Notes: generated from the letters alone by a model not told the origin. DNA of 64,000 nucleotides from Dongia_B sp964406155 (GCA_964406155.1 CAYOQR010000001.1:1-64000), one strand, 5' to 3'. Numbered from the stretch's first letter, positions 33,335-42,593 are shown. Program-made: numbers and translations.

Positions 33335-33835
33335 TTACTTGTTGATCGCGGTAACGGCGCGACGGTTCTGCGAGTAGCAGGCTTCGTTCGCTTCGGTGCA
33401 AACCGGGCGTTCCTTGCCGTAGGAGATGACGCTCAGTCGGCTCTTCTCGACGCCGAGAGCAGTCAGGTAGTTCGCGGCCGAATTGGCGCGGCGTTCGCCG
33501 AGCGCCAAGTTGTACTCACGGGTACCGCGCTCGTCGGTGTTGCCTTCGATGGTCACGGTCACGGCGGGGTACTGCTTCAGCCAGGCAGCCTGCTTCTGGA
33601 GCTGCTGCTGGGCTTCAGCCGACAGGTCGTAACGGTCGAAGGCGAAGAAAACCTGGTCGCCGACGTTCTGCTTGAAGTCTTCGGCCGAGCCCGGGGCGAC
33701 CGAGCTGGACGCAACTTCGGTATTGCCGGTGTTGCTGGTGCCAGTACCGGCAGTGTTGCCGGCATTGGTGTCATCCGACGAGCAAGCCGCCAGAAGAAGG
33801 GCCGCAGCCACGGCCGAGATCAGCTGAATACGCAT
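33335..33835 (-). CDS. pal: Peptidoglycan-associated lipoprotein Pal
   Basis: A 166-residue outer-membrane lipoprotein. The signal peptide ends in lipobox LLAAC with Cys18 lipidated. A Thr/Asn/Gly-rich linker leads to an OmpA-like domain with VFFAFDRYDLS, EGNTDERGTREYNLALGERRA and the diaminopimelate-contacting Asp and Arg. Pal ties the outer membrane to peptidoglycan and is released by TolB during division. It is downstream of tolB by about 150 bases and has its own terminator. Confidence 0.97.
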   Translation of the reverse strand: MRIQLISAVAAALLLAACSSDDTNAGNTAGTGTSNTGNTEVASSSVAPGSAEDFKQNVGDQVFFAFDRYDLSAEAQQQLQKQAAWLKQYPAVTVTIEGNTDERGTREYNLALGERRANSAANYLTALGVEKSRLSVISYGKERPVCTEANEACYSQNRRAVTAINK

Positions 33836-33987
33836 GTTGTCCTCTCATCCTCTCACTTGTCTCAACAAGCCGGTCGCGCCAGGGTTACACAACCAGGACG
33901 AGGGCCGACTTGCATTCCATATTCCGCGCTGTGGTGGAACCTACAATCGGTCCGTTGACCCCCGGAATTGGGGCGAAAGATACTGCA

Positions 33988-35325
33988 TTATTGGGTACTT
34001 GACAAGGGTGACCAAGCCGGATCTGAGCCATCCAGCGGGGTTTTGATCACACGTTCGTTATAACCCGTCAGGTCGATCGAATGCAGTTGGGTTTTGCCAC
34101 TAGGGTCTGAAGCGAAGAAAGCCAGAACGCGACCATTTGGCGCCCAGGTCGGACCTTCCACCAGCCAGCCGGACGTCAGTTGCCTTTCGCCCGAACCGTC
34201 CGGACGCATCACCCCGATGTAGAACTGCCCCTGAAGTTGCCGGGTGTAGGCGATCAGATCACCGCGCGGCGACCAGACCGGCGTCGTATAGCGCCCCTGC
34301 CCCTTACTGATACGCTGCACGCCGCTGCCATCGGCATTCATGATGTAGAGCTGCGGATCGCCGCCACGGTCGGAGTTGAACACGATCCGGGTGCCGTCGG
34401 GCGAATAGCAGGGCGAGGTATTAAGCGAGGGATGGTCCGTGAGCTTGGTCGTCCGGCGGGTCCGCGTATCCATGACATAGATCTGCGAGGTACCGTCACT
34501 CTGCGACATGCTCATGATGACCTTGGAACCGTCCGGCGAGAAGCGCGGCGCGAAGGTCATGCCGGGGAAATCACCCAGGATCTCCTGTTGGCCAGTATTG
34601 ATATTAAACAAGTAAACGCGCGGCTTATTATTGTAATAGGACATATAAGTAATGTCCTGGCTGACCGGCGAGAAACGCGGCGTCAGCACCAGCGAGCTGC
34701 CATCGGTCAGATAGCGGTGATTCTCGCCGTCCTGATCCATGATCGCCAGGCGCTTCACACGGGCGGTCTTCGGGCCGCTTTCCGAGACATAGACGATGCG
34801 GCTGTCGAAGTAGCCTTCCTCGCCGGTGATCCGCTTATAGATCTCGTCGGCGATCTGATGGGCGACGCGACGCCAGTTGGACTGGGCGGCGCTGTACTGG
34901 AAGCCCGTCATCTGCGATTCGCCGTAGACGTCCCACAGGCGGAACTGCACCTGGATCTGGCCGTTCGACTGCGCCTGGGCGCTGCCGCTGACCAGTGCCT
35001 GGGCGTTCAGCACCCGCCAGTCCTGGAAACGCGGCCCCTGCTGCAGCGAGGCGTTATCCTGAATGAAGGCTTGCTTGGAGATCGGCGAGAACAGGCCGGA
35101 GCGCTCCAGATCGGCGGAAACCACCCGGGCGATGTCCGACCCGACCTGACCGTCGCCGCCGGCGCCGTAGAAATCCGGAATGGCGATCGGCATCGGCTGG
35201 ATATTGCCCTTGGTGATATCGATCACCGGCTCCGCCTGGGCGGCCCCGCCAAAGCCGACGGCAAATCCCATCGGTGCGGCGACCGTCACGATCATCATCA
35301 TCAAACGCTGGAGACACTTCATCAT
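33988..35325 (-). CDS. tolB: Tol-Pal system beta-propeller protein TolB
   Basis: A 445-residue periplasmic protein with a Sec signal peptide ending near AQA-EP. The N-terminal domain (VIDITKGNIQPMPIAIPDF) is followed by a six-bladed propeller with repeated SPDG and SPDGTRIVFNSDRGGDPQLYIM units that bind Pal. It lies in the conserved tol order but is preceded by an extra small lipoprotein gene rather than directly by tolA. The 250 bases upstream contain no other gene. Confidence 0.97.
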   Translation of the reverse strand: MMKCLQRLMMMIVTVAAPMGFAVGFGGAAQAEPVIDITKGNIQPMPIAIPDFYGAGGDGQVGSDIARVVSADLERSGLFSPISKQAFIQDNASLQQGPRFQDWRVLNAQALVSGSAQAQSNGQIQVQFRLWDVYGESQMTGFQYSAAQSNWRRVAHQIADEIYKRITGEEGYFDSRIVYVSESGPKTARVKRLAIMDQDGENHRYLTDGSSLVLTPRFSPVSQDITYMSYYNNKPRVYLFNINTGQQEILGDFPGMTFAPRFSPDGSKVIMSMSQSDGTSQIYVMDTRTRRTTKLTDHPSLNTSPCYSPDGTRIVFNSDRGGDPQLYIMNADGSGVQRISKGQGRYTTPVWSPRGDLIAYTRQLQGQFYIGVMRPDGSGERQLTSGWLVEGPTWAPNGRVLAFFASDPSGKTQLHSIDLTGYNERVIKTPLDGSDPAWSPLSSTQ

Positions 35326-35574
35326 TCAGCCTCACTATCGATCCCAAGCGGTCGCCCCGCGTCCGCCCAATCTCTCACTAGAGCGGCGGCAACGGATTCG
35401 CAAGCGGCCCTTCCTCAAGAACCGTTCCGACCTGCACACAAAAAGACGCAAGACGCAGGCGCCTTGCGCGAAACATCGTCCTCCGGCCGCCTGCTGCGCG
35501 GCCAATTAATAATTGCAGGGCCTTTGTGACCGAAATATGGCCCATGACGACAGCCGGCCGACAGCCGAAAACAG

Positions 35575-35967
35575 TCAGGAATCGACATCCGCAGGTCGAA
35601 ATCGCATCAAGATCGCAGGATAGGTCTTACCAGGCGACAGCTTGAGCGGGCTGGATCTCCAGACCGCCCGAACACAACTTTGTGACAGCTCCCGGAAGGC
35701 CGGATCGTTCGGACGATCATTGACCACGTCGACTTTCGTCACCGTCCCATCAGGCTTGAGCGACACACGTAATTCAACGACCTCGCGAGAAAGCTCCGGA
35801 TGTTCGGCAACAGCCGCCACGTTCCAATTCGCTTCGACCTGCTCCATCAGGCTTTGCGGCGCAGAGGCTGGAGACACTGATTCTGACGACTGTTCGATCC
35901 TCGCATTGGTACCGCAACCTGCGAGCAATCCGATCAGGACGATCAGGTTGGGAAGTCGTCGCCTCAT
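35575..35967 (-). CDS. Lipoprotein consisting of a TolA C-terminal-like domain
   Basis: A 130-residue predicted lipoprotein: signal peptide with lipobox LLAGC (Cys18), a short Ser-rich linker, then one domain homologous to the TolA C-terminal domain. About half of roughly 87 aligned residues are identical to TolA next door by hand count, including VExNWN, LxPDGTVTxV, SCVRA and PGKTY. It lacks the TolA membrane anchor and helical stalk. TolA domain III normally binds TolB and Pal; Asp at the +2 position is absent, so outer-membrane sorting is likely (an inference). It sits 80 bases after tolA and before tolB, with a strong AGGGGGGAG ribosome-binding site. Its role in Tol function is unknown. 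Confidence 0.88.
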   Translation of the reverse strand: MRRRLPNLIVLIGLLAGCGTNARIEQSSESVSPASAPQSLMEQVEANWNVAAVAEHPELSREVVELRVSLKPDGTVTKVDVVNDRPNDPAFRELSQSCVRAVWRSSPLKLSPGKTYPAILMRFRPADVDS

Positions 35968-36047
35968 GCTCCCCCCTCGGATTAGAAACGGCTTGCCTTT
36001 CCCCTTCGTCAGTCAGCCGCAATTGATGCCGAAATTCGGGGAGCCGA

Positions 36048-36998
36048 CTAGAAGCTCACATCTTTCGGTGCAAAGCGCAGCAGCATCGTCGAATACGTCT
36101 TACCCGGCGGCAGCTTAATTGGGCTACTCATCTTGATCGCTCGGACACAGCTTTCCGCCGCTTGCTTGAAGAACGGGCTGGATTGACTGTTGACCACCTG
36201 GACATTGGTCACGGTCCCATCAGGCTGCAGGGTGACGCGTACCTCAACCAGAATGCTCTCCATGTCCGGCGAGCCGGCCAGCGAGCCCAGGTTCCAGTTC
36301 TTTTCGACCTGCGCGCGAATCCCATCCTCTTCGGAAGCCGTCAACGGAATCTCGGAGACCTGCGATGCTTGCGGTCCTTCGGACTGTTCAGCCGGAGCGG
36401 GTTTCGCGTTCTTCGACGTTTTCTCTTGAGTGTCAGGTGCCGCATCCTTCTGCAGGACGTTGTTCAGCAGATCATTGAGCTGCTGATCCGACGTCTTGTC
36501 GGGCTTCTTCTTCACCTCATCCGGTTTCTTCTCGACCTTCTTTTCCGGCTTCTTCTCTTCCGGTTTCTTTTCCTCAGGCTTCTTCTGTTCCGGCTTCTTC
36601 TCCGGATCGGGAATCTTCTGCGCCTCTTCCTCCTTAGGAGGCGTCGGCGGAGTCGGGGTCGGCTTCGCCTCCGGCTGAGGCGGCGGCGGTGGCGCGGCCG
36701 GCTGCGGATTGGGCGGCGGAGGCGGCGTCTCCTTCTTCGGCTCTTCCTTCTTCGGCTGATCCTGCTTCGGTGCGTCCGGCTTCTTGACGATCTTCTCGTT
36801 ATTGACCTTGTTCGCCTTGGGCGCGGCGGTGATGTCGGAGAGCTGCGCCAATTGCACGCCGATCGCCTCTGGCAGCGGCTCCGGCGCCCAGAAAACCGGC
36901 AGGCCGAGCACCACCAGCCCCAGCACCAGGAGGTGCAGGATGGCGGAGACGATCAGCCCGATACTGAAGGGGCGCTGGTTGCTCGACGGCTTAATCAA
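36048..36998 (-). CDS. tolA: TolA energy-transducing protein
   Basis: About 316 residues. An N-terminal inner-membrane helix (about 13-33, with the SxxxH motif SAILH for TolQ contact) leads to a long Pro-, Lys- and Glu-rich stalk (about 60-190) and a C-terminal globular domain with LQPDGTVTNVQVVN and SCVRAIKMSSPIKLPPGKTY. TolA carries proton-motive energy from TolQR to TolB-Pal. No ATG suits: the in-frame ATG at 37082 lies well inside tolR. A TTG at 36998 has AGGGCAGG just upstream, begins IKPSSNQRPFS, and lies 10 bases after the tolR stop, so a TTG start is proposed. Confidence 0.9.
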   Translation of the reverse strand: MIKPSSNQRPFSIGLIVSAILHLLVLGLVVLGLPVFWAPEPLPEAIGVQLAQLSDITAAPKANKVNNEKIVKKPDAPKQDQPKKEEPKKETPPPPPNPQPAAPPPPPQPEAKPTPTPPTPPKEEEAQKIPDPEKKPEQKKPEEKKPEEKKPEKKVEKKPDEVKKKPDKTSDQQLNDLLNNVLQKDAAPDTQEKTSKNAKPAPAEQSEGPQASQVSEIPLTASEEDGIRAQVEKNWNLGSLAGSPDMESILVEVRVTLQPDGTVTNVQVVNSQSSPFFKQAAESCVRAIKMSSPIKLPPGKTYSTMLLRFAPKDVSF

Positions 36999-37008
36999 CA
37001 GCCTGCCC

Positions 37009-37515
37009 TCAATTGGCCGATTTCTTCTTGGCGGTATTGCTGCTGGCGTTATCGCTGCCCGATCCGCCGCCACTCGATCCACCGGGTGTTTCGACGATCA
37101 GCGAGACGGCCCGGAAGCCGGCCGAGGTCAACTCGCCCATCACCTGCATCACCGTGCCGTAATCGATGCCCTTGTCGCCACGGATAAAGATCTTGGCATC
37201 GGGATTGTTATGGGTGATGGCTTCCAGCCGCGGGCCGACGGTTTCCAACTGCAGCTCGGTTTCCTGCAGATAGATCTTGCCCTGCTTGTTGATGGTGATG
37301 ACCAGCGGCTCGTCGGGATCCTGCATCGCCTCGGCCTTGGTCTTCGGCAGATCGACCGGGATGCCGACGGTCAGCAGCGGCGCCGTCACCATGAAGATGA
37401 CCAGCAGCACCAGCATGACGTCGACCATCGGCGTCACGTTGATATCGGCCATCGGCGTCGAGCGGCGGCGACCGCCGCGTGCACGCCTGGGACCGGAGCC
37501 GAGCTTGACCGCCAT
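37009..37515 (-). CDS. tolR: TolR/ExbD family proton-channel component
   Basis: About 168 residues. The single membrane helix carries the conserved Asp in INVTPMVDVMLVLLVIFMV that lines the proton path, preceded by a basic cytoplasmic end. The periplasmic domain includes FIRGDKGIDYGTVMQVMGEL. The C-terminus has an unusually long Gly/Ser/Asn tail. It follows tolQ by 2 bases and is followed closely by tolA, indicating an operon. Confidence 0.96.
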   Translation of the reverse strand: MAVKLGSGPRRARGGRRRSTPMADINVTPMVDVMLVLLVIFMVTAPLLTVGIPVDLPKTKAEAMQDPDEPLVITINKQGKIYLQETELQLETVGPRLEAITHNNPDAKIFIRGDKGIDYGTVMQVMGELTSAGFRAVSLIVETPGGSSGGGSGSDNASSNTAKKKSAN

Positions 37516-37517
37516 GA

Positions 37518-38309
37518 TCAGTGCTTCTCTTCGAGCTGCCGCGACAGGATGGCGCCGAACTCACCGGAGAAGGCCTCCAGACGATTGCCGTAGCGCGAGA
37601 TGTCGCTGTTCAGCTTGTTGAAGGCGAGCACCGCCGGAATGGCGGCCACCAGGCCGAGGGCGGTAGCGAAGAGCGCCTCGGCAATACCCGGCGCGACTAC
37701 GGCAAGGCTGGTATTTTTCGAGCCGGCGATGGCGGCGAAGCTGTTCATGATGCCCCAGACCGTACCGAACAGGCCGACGAAGGGCGCCGCCGAGCCGACC
37801 GATGCCAGGAAGGTCATGTAGCGTTCGAGCTGGTCCATCTCGCGGCCGAGCGTGATGCCCATGACGCGCTCGATGCGCTCCTGCAGCCCTTCGCGAAGGA
37901 ATTCGGAACTGAGCAGGCCCTTGGCGGCGGAGCGGCGCCATTCGCGCATGGCCGAGACGAAGATCGAGGACATCGGATCCGGCGGCCGGTTACCGATGCG
38001 GTCGAACAATTCCTCCAACGATCCGCCCGACCAGAAGGCCTCTTCGAACTGCTTCGCCTGGGCGCGCAGCCGGCGCAAGCGGATGGTCTTGTCGATGATG
38101 ATGGCCCAGCTCCAGATCGAGGCCATCAGCAGCAGGATCATGACCGCCTTGACGATCCAGTCAGCCTGCAGGAACAGCCCCATGATGCTGAGATCATGCG
38201 CCGCCTGCGCCATGCCCGGCCCGGTGCTGACGGCCTGCCCCGCAAGCGGGTCCAGCGCGCTGCCGGCGACCGGCGCGATCGGCGTAGCTGGAGGTGTTGT
38301 CTGATCCAT
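37518..38309 (-). CDS. tolQ: TolQ proton-channel subunit
   Basis: A 263-residue MotA/TolQ/ExbB family protein with three membrane helices (about 46-66, 155-180, 195-220). The GTVWGIMNSFAAIAGSKN segment and VAPGIAEALFATALGLVAAIPAV are hallmarks. With TolR it forms the stator complex driving TolA. The N-terminal 40 residues are Ala/Pro-rich. It lies 97 bases after ybgC in the standard order. Confidence 0.97.
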   Translation of the reverse strand: MDQTTPPATPIAPVAGSALDPLAGQAVSTGPGMAQAAHDLSIMGLFLQADWIVKAVMILLLMASIWSWAIIIDKTIRLRRLRAQAKQFEEAFWSGGSLEELFDRIGNRPPDPMSSIFVSAMREWRRSAAKGLLSSEFLREGLQERIERVMGITLGREMDQLERYMTFLASVGSAAPFVGLFGTVWGIMNSFAAIAGSKNTSLAVVAPGIAEALFATALGLVAAIPAVLAFNKLNSDISRYGNRLEAFSGEFGAILSRQLEEKH

Positions 38310-38406
38310 AACGTTCTCTCACTCTTCCGTCATTGTTCCGACAATTCGGTCATCATGGGGTCGCGCATCCGCTGCGGCGCCCCCGGTATTACGCTTGTCA
38401 CACCCC

Positions 38407-38889
38407 TCACCCTGCAGCCGTCCCGCCGGATACCGCCCGGCCTGAGACTGCCTGGTCAGGGACCGCCTGGTCGAAAGCCGCCCGCATGGTCGCCGGCAGC
38501 CTGGTCGGGCGCCCGGCATCGTTCAGGCAGGCCACCTTGACCACCAGCCGCACCAGCTCGACGCCGTCGCGGCAGATACGCTGGGCGAGATCGACGCTGG
38601 CACCGCCCATCTCCGTTACCTGGCTTTCGATCACCAGTTCGTCGTCCAGGCGCGCCGGCCGGAGATAATCGACCTCGCAGCGGCGCACCGCCAGAAACAA
38701 CCCGCCCTCGATCATCTCGGCATGGGAAATCCCAACCGCGCGCAGCATCTCGGTCCTGGCCCGTTCGGCGAACCGCAGATAATTCGCGTAATACACGATG
38801 CCGCCCGAGTCGGTATCCTCGATATAAACGCGGATCGCGTGGCGGTGGATATTCGTGCCGGCTCGGCTTGTCCAGAGATGCTCATGCAT
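38407..38889 (-). CDS. ybgC: Acyl-CoA thioesterase YbgC
   Basis: A 160-residue hot-dog-fold thioesterase. The signature YIEDTDSGGIVYYANYLRFAERARTEM includes the catalytic Asp. It hydrolyses short or acyl-carrier thioesters and is almost always first in tol clusters, possibly linked to phospholipid synthesis at the envelope. The C-terminal tail has a small internal repeat (QAVPDQAVSGRAVSGG) not found in most homologues. Confidence 0.93.
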   Translation of the reverse strand: MHEHLWTSRAGTNIHRHAIRVYIEDTDSGGIVYYANYLRFAERARTEMLRAVGISHAEMIEGGLFLAVRRCEVDYLRPARLDDELVIESQVTEMGGASVDLAQRICRDGVELVRLVVKVACLNDAGRPTRLPATMRAAFDQAVPDQAVSGRAVSGGTAAG

Positions 38890-39066
38890 GGCTGCACTCG
38901 AAATCGGGCTTATTCATCACCCGTCAGCATGGCAAGAATGTGGCAAAACCAGGATCGGGACGATCCTGGCGATGGCAGCAGAGACAGATGGGACGACGCG
39001 GCTCGGCCAGGAAGATAGTCGGATCGGCCAGAGAAACGCCTGGAAAGATCGGGCAGGCAAGCGGGC

Positions 39067-40173
39067 TCAGTTGTCATCGAGGGCTTCCTCATTCCCGTCG
39101 ACCGGCCCCAGCAGATCGAACTGGGCGCTGCCCCGGGGCGGCATCAGGCCGAGATACTTAAACCCGTTGGCGGTCAGCATGCGGCCGCGCGGGGTCCGCT
39201 GCAGCAATCCCTGCTGGATCAGATAGGGCTCGATCGCCTCCTCGATGGTGTCGCGCTGCTCGGCCAGGGCCGCCGCCAGTGTCTCCACGCCAACCGGGCC
39301 GCCGGCATAGTTCTCGGCGATGCAGAGCAGGAAGCGCCGGTCCATGGCGTCGAGCCCAAGCTGGTCGACATCCAGCCTGGCCAGCGCGGCATCCGCCGCC
39401 TTGGCATCGACCTGGCCGGCCTTGCCCACCAATGCGAAATCCCGCACCCGGCGCAGCAGCCGACCGGCGACGCGCGGCGTACCCCGCGACCGGCGGGCGA
39501 TCTCCCCCGCCCCACTGGCGGCGAGATCGAGGCCGATCACCTTGGCGCCGCGCCGCACGATCGTTTCCAGTTCGGCCGGGGTGTAGAAATTGAGCCGCAG
39601 GGGAATGCCGAAGCGGTCACGCAACGGCGTCGAGAGCAGCCCCAGCCGCGTGGTCGCGCCAACCAGGGTGAATTTCGGCAGGTCGATCCGTACCGAGCGG
39701 GCGGCCGGCCCCTCCCCGATGATCAGGTCGAGATGATAGTCCTCCATCGCCGGATAGAGGATTTCCTCGACTGCCGGCGAGAGACGATGGATCTCGTCGA
39801 TGAACAGCACGTCATTGGGCTGCAGGTTGGTCAGCAAGGCGGCAAGATCGCCCGCCCGGGCGATCACCGGCCCGGAGGTCGCCCGGAAGCCGACCCCCAA
39901 TTCCCGCGCCACGATCTGCGCCAGCGTGGTCTTGCCGAGGCCCGGCGGCCCATGGAACAGCACATGATCCATTGCCTCGCCCCGGGCCCGCGCGGCGGCG
40001 ACGAAGACCGCGAGATTTTCCCGCAGCTTCTCCTGGCCGATGAATTCGGTCAGGGCCAGCGGACGCAGGGATTGCTCGCCGCCATCCTCTTCCGTCCGCA
40101 CGCCATCGGTCAGGCGTGAATCGGCCGGACGCGAATCGGTGGAGCGCGGATCGGTCGCGCGATCGTCAGCCAT
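39067..40173 (-). CDS. ruvB: Holliday junction branch-migration ATPase RuvB
   Basis: A 368-residue AAA+ motor. Walker A GPPGLGKT is at 75-82, Walker B LFIDEIHRL, sensor region VGATTRLGLLSTPLRDRFG, and a winged helix at the C-terminus (YLIQQGLLQRTPRGRMLT). The N-terminal 30 residues have a small direct repeat (TDSRPADSR) and are dispensable-looking. It follows ruvA by about 40 bases, part of ruvCAB. Confidence 0.98.
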   Translation of the reverse strand: MADDRATDPRSTDSRPADSRLTDGVRTEEDGGEQSLRPLALTEFIGQEKLRENLAVFVAAARARGEAMDHVLFHGPPGLGKTTLAQIVARELGVGFRATSGPVIARAGDLAALLTNLQPNDVLFIDEIHRLSPAVEEILYPAMEDYHLDLIIGEGPAARSVRIDLPKFTLVGATTRLGLLSTPLRDRFGIPLRLNFYTPAELETIVRRGAKVIGLDLAASGAGEIARRSRGTPRVAGRLLRRVRDFALVGKAGQVDAKAADAALARLDVDQLGLDAMDRRFLLCIAENYAGGPVGVETLAAALAEQRDTIEEAIEPYLIQQGLLQRTPRGRMLTANGFKYLGLMPPRGSAQFDLLGPVDGNEEALDDN

Positions 40174-40215
40174 GGGCGATATCCCGATCTAGGCGCCAGA
40201 TAGCCGGGTAGCGAA

Positions 40216-40845
40216 TCATTGGCTCAACTCCTTCAACCCCACCCGGATCAACTGATCGAGCGAGGCGCCGCCGTCGCTGGCCCGCTGGGCCTTGGCGACG
40301 GCCGTGAAAGCCTCCGCCCGGCGATAGCCGAGATTGACCAAAGCCGAAACCGCATCCTCGATCAGCGCGGCCGTTCCATTTGCCTGGCCAGCCTTGCCGG
40401 GCGCGGCTGCGGCCTTCGCCAGCGCCGCCGTGCCGAGGCTCAGTCCCCCGACCTTGTCCTTCAGTTCCGCAACGATCCGTGCCGCCAGTTTCGGCCCGAC
40501 ACCTGGCGCCCGCGTCACCGCCGTCTTGTCCTGGGCGGCAATCGCCGTCGCCAGATCGTCCGGGGCCAGCACGCCGAGAATGGCCAGCGCCACTTTCGAT
40601 CCGACCCCCTGGACAGTCAGCAGCAGACGAAACCAATCGCGCTCGCCGGTATCCAGGAAGCCGAAGAGATTGATCGCATCCTCACGCACCTGGGTCTCGA
40701 TCAACAGTGAGATTGCCGCGCCGTTCTGACCAAGACGCTGCAGCGTACGGCCGGCGGCATGCACGACATAGCCGACGCCGCCGACATCGACGATCACCGC
40801 ATCGCCCTGGATGCTGTCCACGCGGCCGGTCAGCTTGCCGATCAT
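40216..40845 (-). CDS. ruvA: Holliday junction DNA-binding protein RuvA
   Basis: A 209-residue protein. The N-terminal OB fold (MIGKLTGRVDSIQGDAVIVDVGGVGYVVH) and the helix-hairpin-helix motifs (VQGVGSKVALAILG, APGVGPKLAARIVAELK) bind four-way junctions. The C-terminal domain that contacts RuvB is present. Its ATG overlaps the ruvC stop by 4 bases, indicating translational coupling. Confidence 0.97.
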   Translation of the reverse strand: MIGKLTGRVDSIQGDAVIVDVGGVGYVVHAAGRTLQRLGQNGAAISLLIETQVREDAINLFGFLDTGERDWFRLLLTVQGVGSKVALAILGVLAPDDLATAIAAQDKTAVTRAPGVGPKLAARIVAELKDKVGGLSLGTAALAKAAAAPGKAGQANGTAALIEDAVSALVNLGYRRAEAFTAVAKAQRASDGGASLDQLIRVGLKELSQ

Positions 40846-41366
40846 CGCGCCACCTCGCGGAAATCCTTGGCGCCCCAGCGGCGCAACGAGCTCAGATGAT
40901 GGGCATGGCAGATCGCCACGGCCAGGGCATCGGCGGCATCGGGGCTTTCCGCGCTGCTGGCCGGCAGCAGCACCCGCACCATCATCTGCACCTGATCCTT
41001 ATTGGCATGCCCCGCCCCGACCACCGATTTCTTCACCAGATTGGCCGGATATTCCGCCACCGGCAGCTTGTAGGTCGCAGGCGTCAGCAGGACCACACCG
41101 CGCGCCAGACCGAGCTTCAAGGTGGAGGTCGGGTTCTTGTTGACGAAGGTTTCCTCCACCGCCGCCTCGGTCGGCTGATAGAGATCGATCACCTGCTTCA
41201 GGCCGTCATGGATTTCCACCAGGCGCTCGGCCAGCGACTGCTTCGGATCGGTGTGGATGGCGCCGGCGGCCACGAAGGTCAGCCGCGAGCCCGGCGGATT
41301 GCCATGCGCATCGACGATACCCCAGCCGGTATGCTGCAACCCCGGATCAAGCCCTAGAAGACGCAT
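40842..41366 (-). CDS. ruvC: Holliday junction resolvase RuvC
   Basis: A 174-residue RNase H-fold nuclease. The first catalytic Asp is in LLGLDPGLQHTGWG (Asp7), the Glu in EAAVEETFVNKNP, and the C-terminal acidic pair in SPDAADALAVAICH. It cuts junctions bound by RuvAB. It is the first gene of ruvCAB and follows yebC after a strong terminator. Confidence 0.97.
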   Translation of the reverse strand: MRLLGLDPGLQHTGWGIVDAHGNPPGSRLTFVAAGAIHTDPKQSLAERLVEIHDGLKQVIDLYQPTEAAVEETFVNKNPTSTLKLGLARGVVLLTPATYKLPVAEYPANLVKKSVVGAGHANKDQVQMMVRVLLPASSAESPDAADALAVAICHAHHLSSLRRWGAKDFREVAR

Positions 41367-41421
41367 CGACCGCCCATTGCCTTGCTCGCCCTGCCGGCGA
41401 GAAATCGGTGTGAGAAGAGCC

Positions 41422-41460
41422 CCGGCGCATCATCGGCGATTTCCGCCGATGATGCGCCGG
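41422..41460 (-). terminator. yebC terminator
   Basis: A perfect 17-bp stem: 41422-41438 pairs with 41444-41460 around a 5-base loop. On the minus strand CTCTTCTC follows. It separates yebC from ruvC. Confidence 0.85.
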
Positions 41461-41469
41461 ATATCTTCG

Positions 41470-42234
41470 TTAAGCCGTCAGTGTCGCCAATGTCTCGTCG
41501 GAGACTTCGAAATTGGCATAGACGTTCTGCACGTCGTCATTGTCTTCCAGGACGTCGATCAACTTCATCAGCGATTGCGCCGTCTCGGCATCGACATTGG
41601 TGGCGTTCAAGGGCAGCCATTGCAGCTTGGCTTCCCGGGCCTCGCCGAATTTCGCCTCGAGCGCATCGCGCACGGCGGAGAAATCGTCGGTGGCGCAGGT
41701 GACGGTATGGTTCTCGTCGTCGCTCTCGACATTGTCGGCACCGGCTTCCAGCGCCGCTTCAAAGACCGCGTCGGCACTGAGCGCAACGCCTTTGGCGTTC
41801 TTCACCGGATAGACGATGACGCCCTTGCGCTCGAACATGAAAGAAACCGAATTGGTTTCACCGAGATTGCCGCCGGCCTTGGCGAAGGCCGTCCGGATTT
41901 CCGAGGCCGTGCGATTGCGGTTGTCGGTCAGGGCCTCGACGATGACGGCGATGCCGCCCGGGCCGTAGCCCTCATAGCGGACTTCGTCATAGTTGGTGCT
42001 GTCATCGCCGCCGGCGCCGCGCTTGATCGCGCGTTCCATCGTGTCCTTGGGCATATTGGCTTCACGCGCCGCCAGGATCGCCGCCCGCAGACGCGGGTTG
42101 GCATTGGGATCGGCTTGGCCGGTTTTCGCCGCCACGGTCAATTCGCGGATGATCTTGGTAAAAACCTTGGCCCGCTTGGCGTCCTGCGCGCCCTTGCGGT
42201 ACATGATATTCTTAAATTGTGAATGACCAGCCAT
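41470..42234 (-). CDS. YebC/PmpR-family protein
   Basis: A 254-residue protein with the family opening MAGHSQFKNIMYRKGAQDAKRAK and the GYGPGGIAVIVEALTDNRNRT core. Family members act as transcriptional regulators in some species, and more recent work links them to translation of proline-rich stretches. The tolA stalk in this window is such a proline-rich target. It is upstream of ruvCAB, as in most alphaproteobacteria. Confidence 0.95.
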   Translation of the reverse strand: MAGHSQFKNIMYRKGAQDAKRAKVFTKIIRELTVAAKTGQADPNANPRLRAAILAAREANMPKDTMERAIKRGAGGDDSTNYDEVRYEGYGPGGIAVIVEALTDNRNRTASEIRTAFAKAGGNLGETNSVSFMFERKGVIVYPVKNAKGVALSADAVFEAALEAGADNVESDDENHTVTCATDDFSAVRDALEAKFGEAREAKLQWLPLNATNVDAETAQSLMKLIDVLEDNDDVQNVYANFEVSDETLATLTA

Positions 42235-42593
42235 GGTCGCGACTCTGCTTCCAGAAATTGGGTTACCTGAGGGCCGCATCCTACCACATCTTGCGTGGGA
42301 GGGCGCAACGGCGCGCCAGGTATCGGGACTGGGCGCTGGGGCGGTAAGCGGCGGATTCGCCAGCCTTTTAGCACAATTCTGGCGCAGGCCAAGCCCCCAG
42401 AAGAGTGGCGCCGGGCCGTTGGCGGCCTGACTGTGGCGCCGGTAGCCGGCATCGACCGCGACTATGTTCCGGCAGGCGTTTTACCAAATCTTAACCGCCC
42501 AGACGGCAGCATAGCATCGGATCGTTTTCCGTGATGTGTGGCCGGCGGTCGTGCCGGTTGACGTTTTCTTACCCGTTCCCCTGGGGGTCCCAG
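42235..42593. other. Divergent intergenic region between yebC and a small gene
   Basis: This 359-base stretch must hold divergent promoters for yebC and the following small gene. I see no convincing protein, RNA gene or terminator. A possible -35 TTGACG near 42558 lacks a good partner. Confidence 0.5.

Noticed and set aside
36480..36730. Repetitive TTCTTCTC/GGCGGC tracts
   Set aside because: They encode the Lys/Glu/Pro-rich TolA stalk and are explained by coding.
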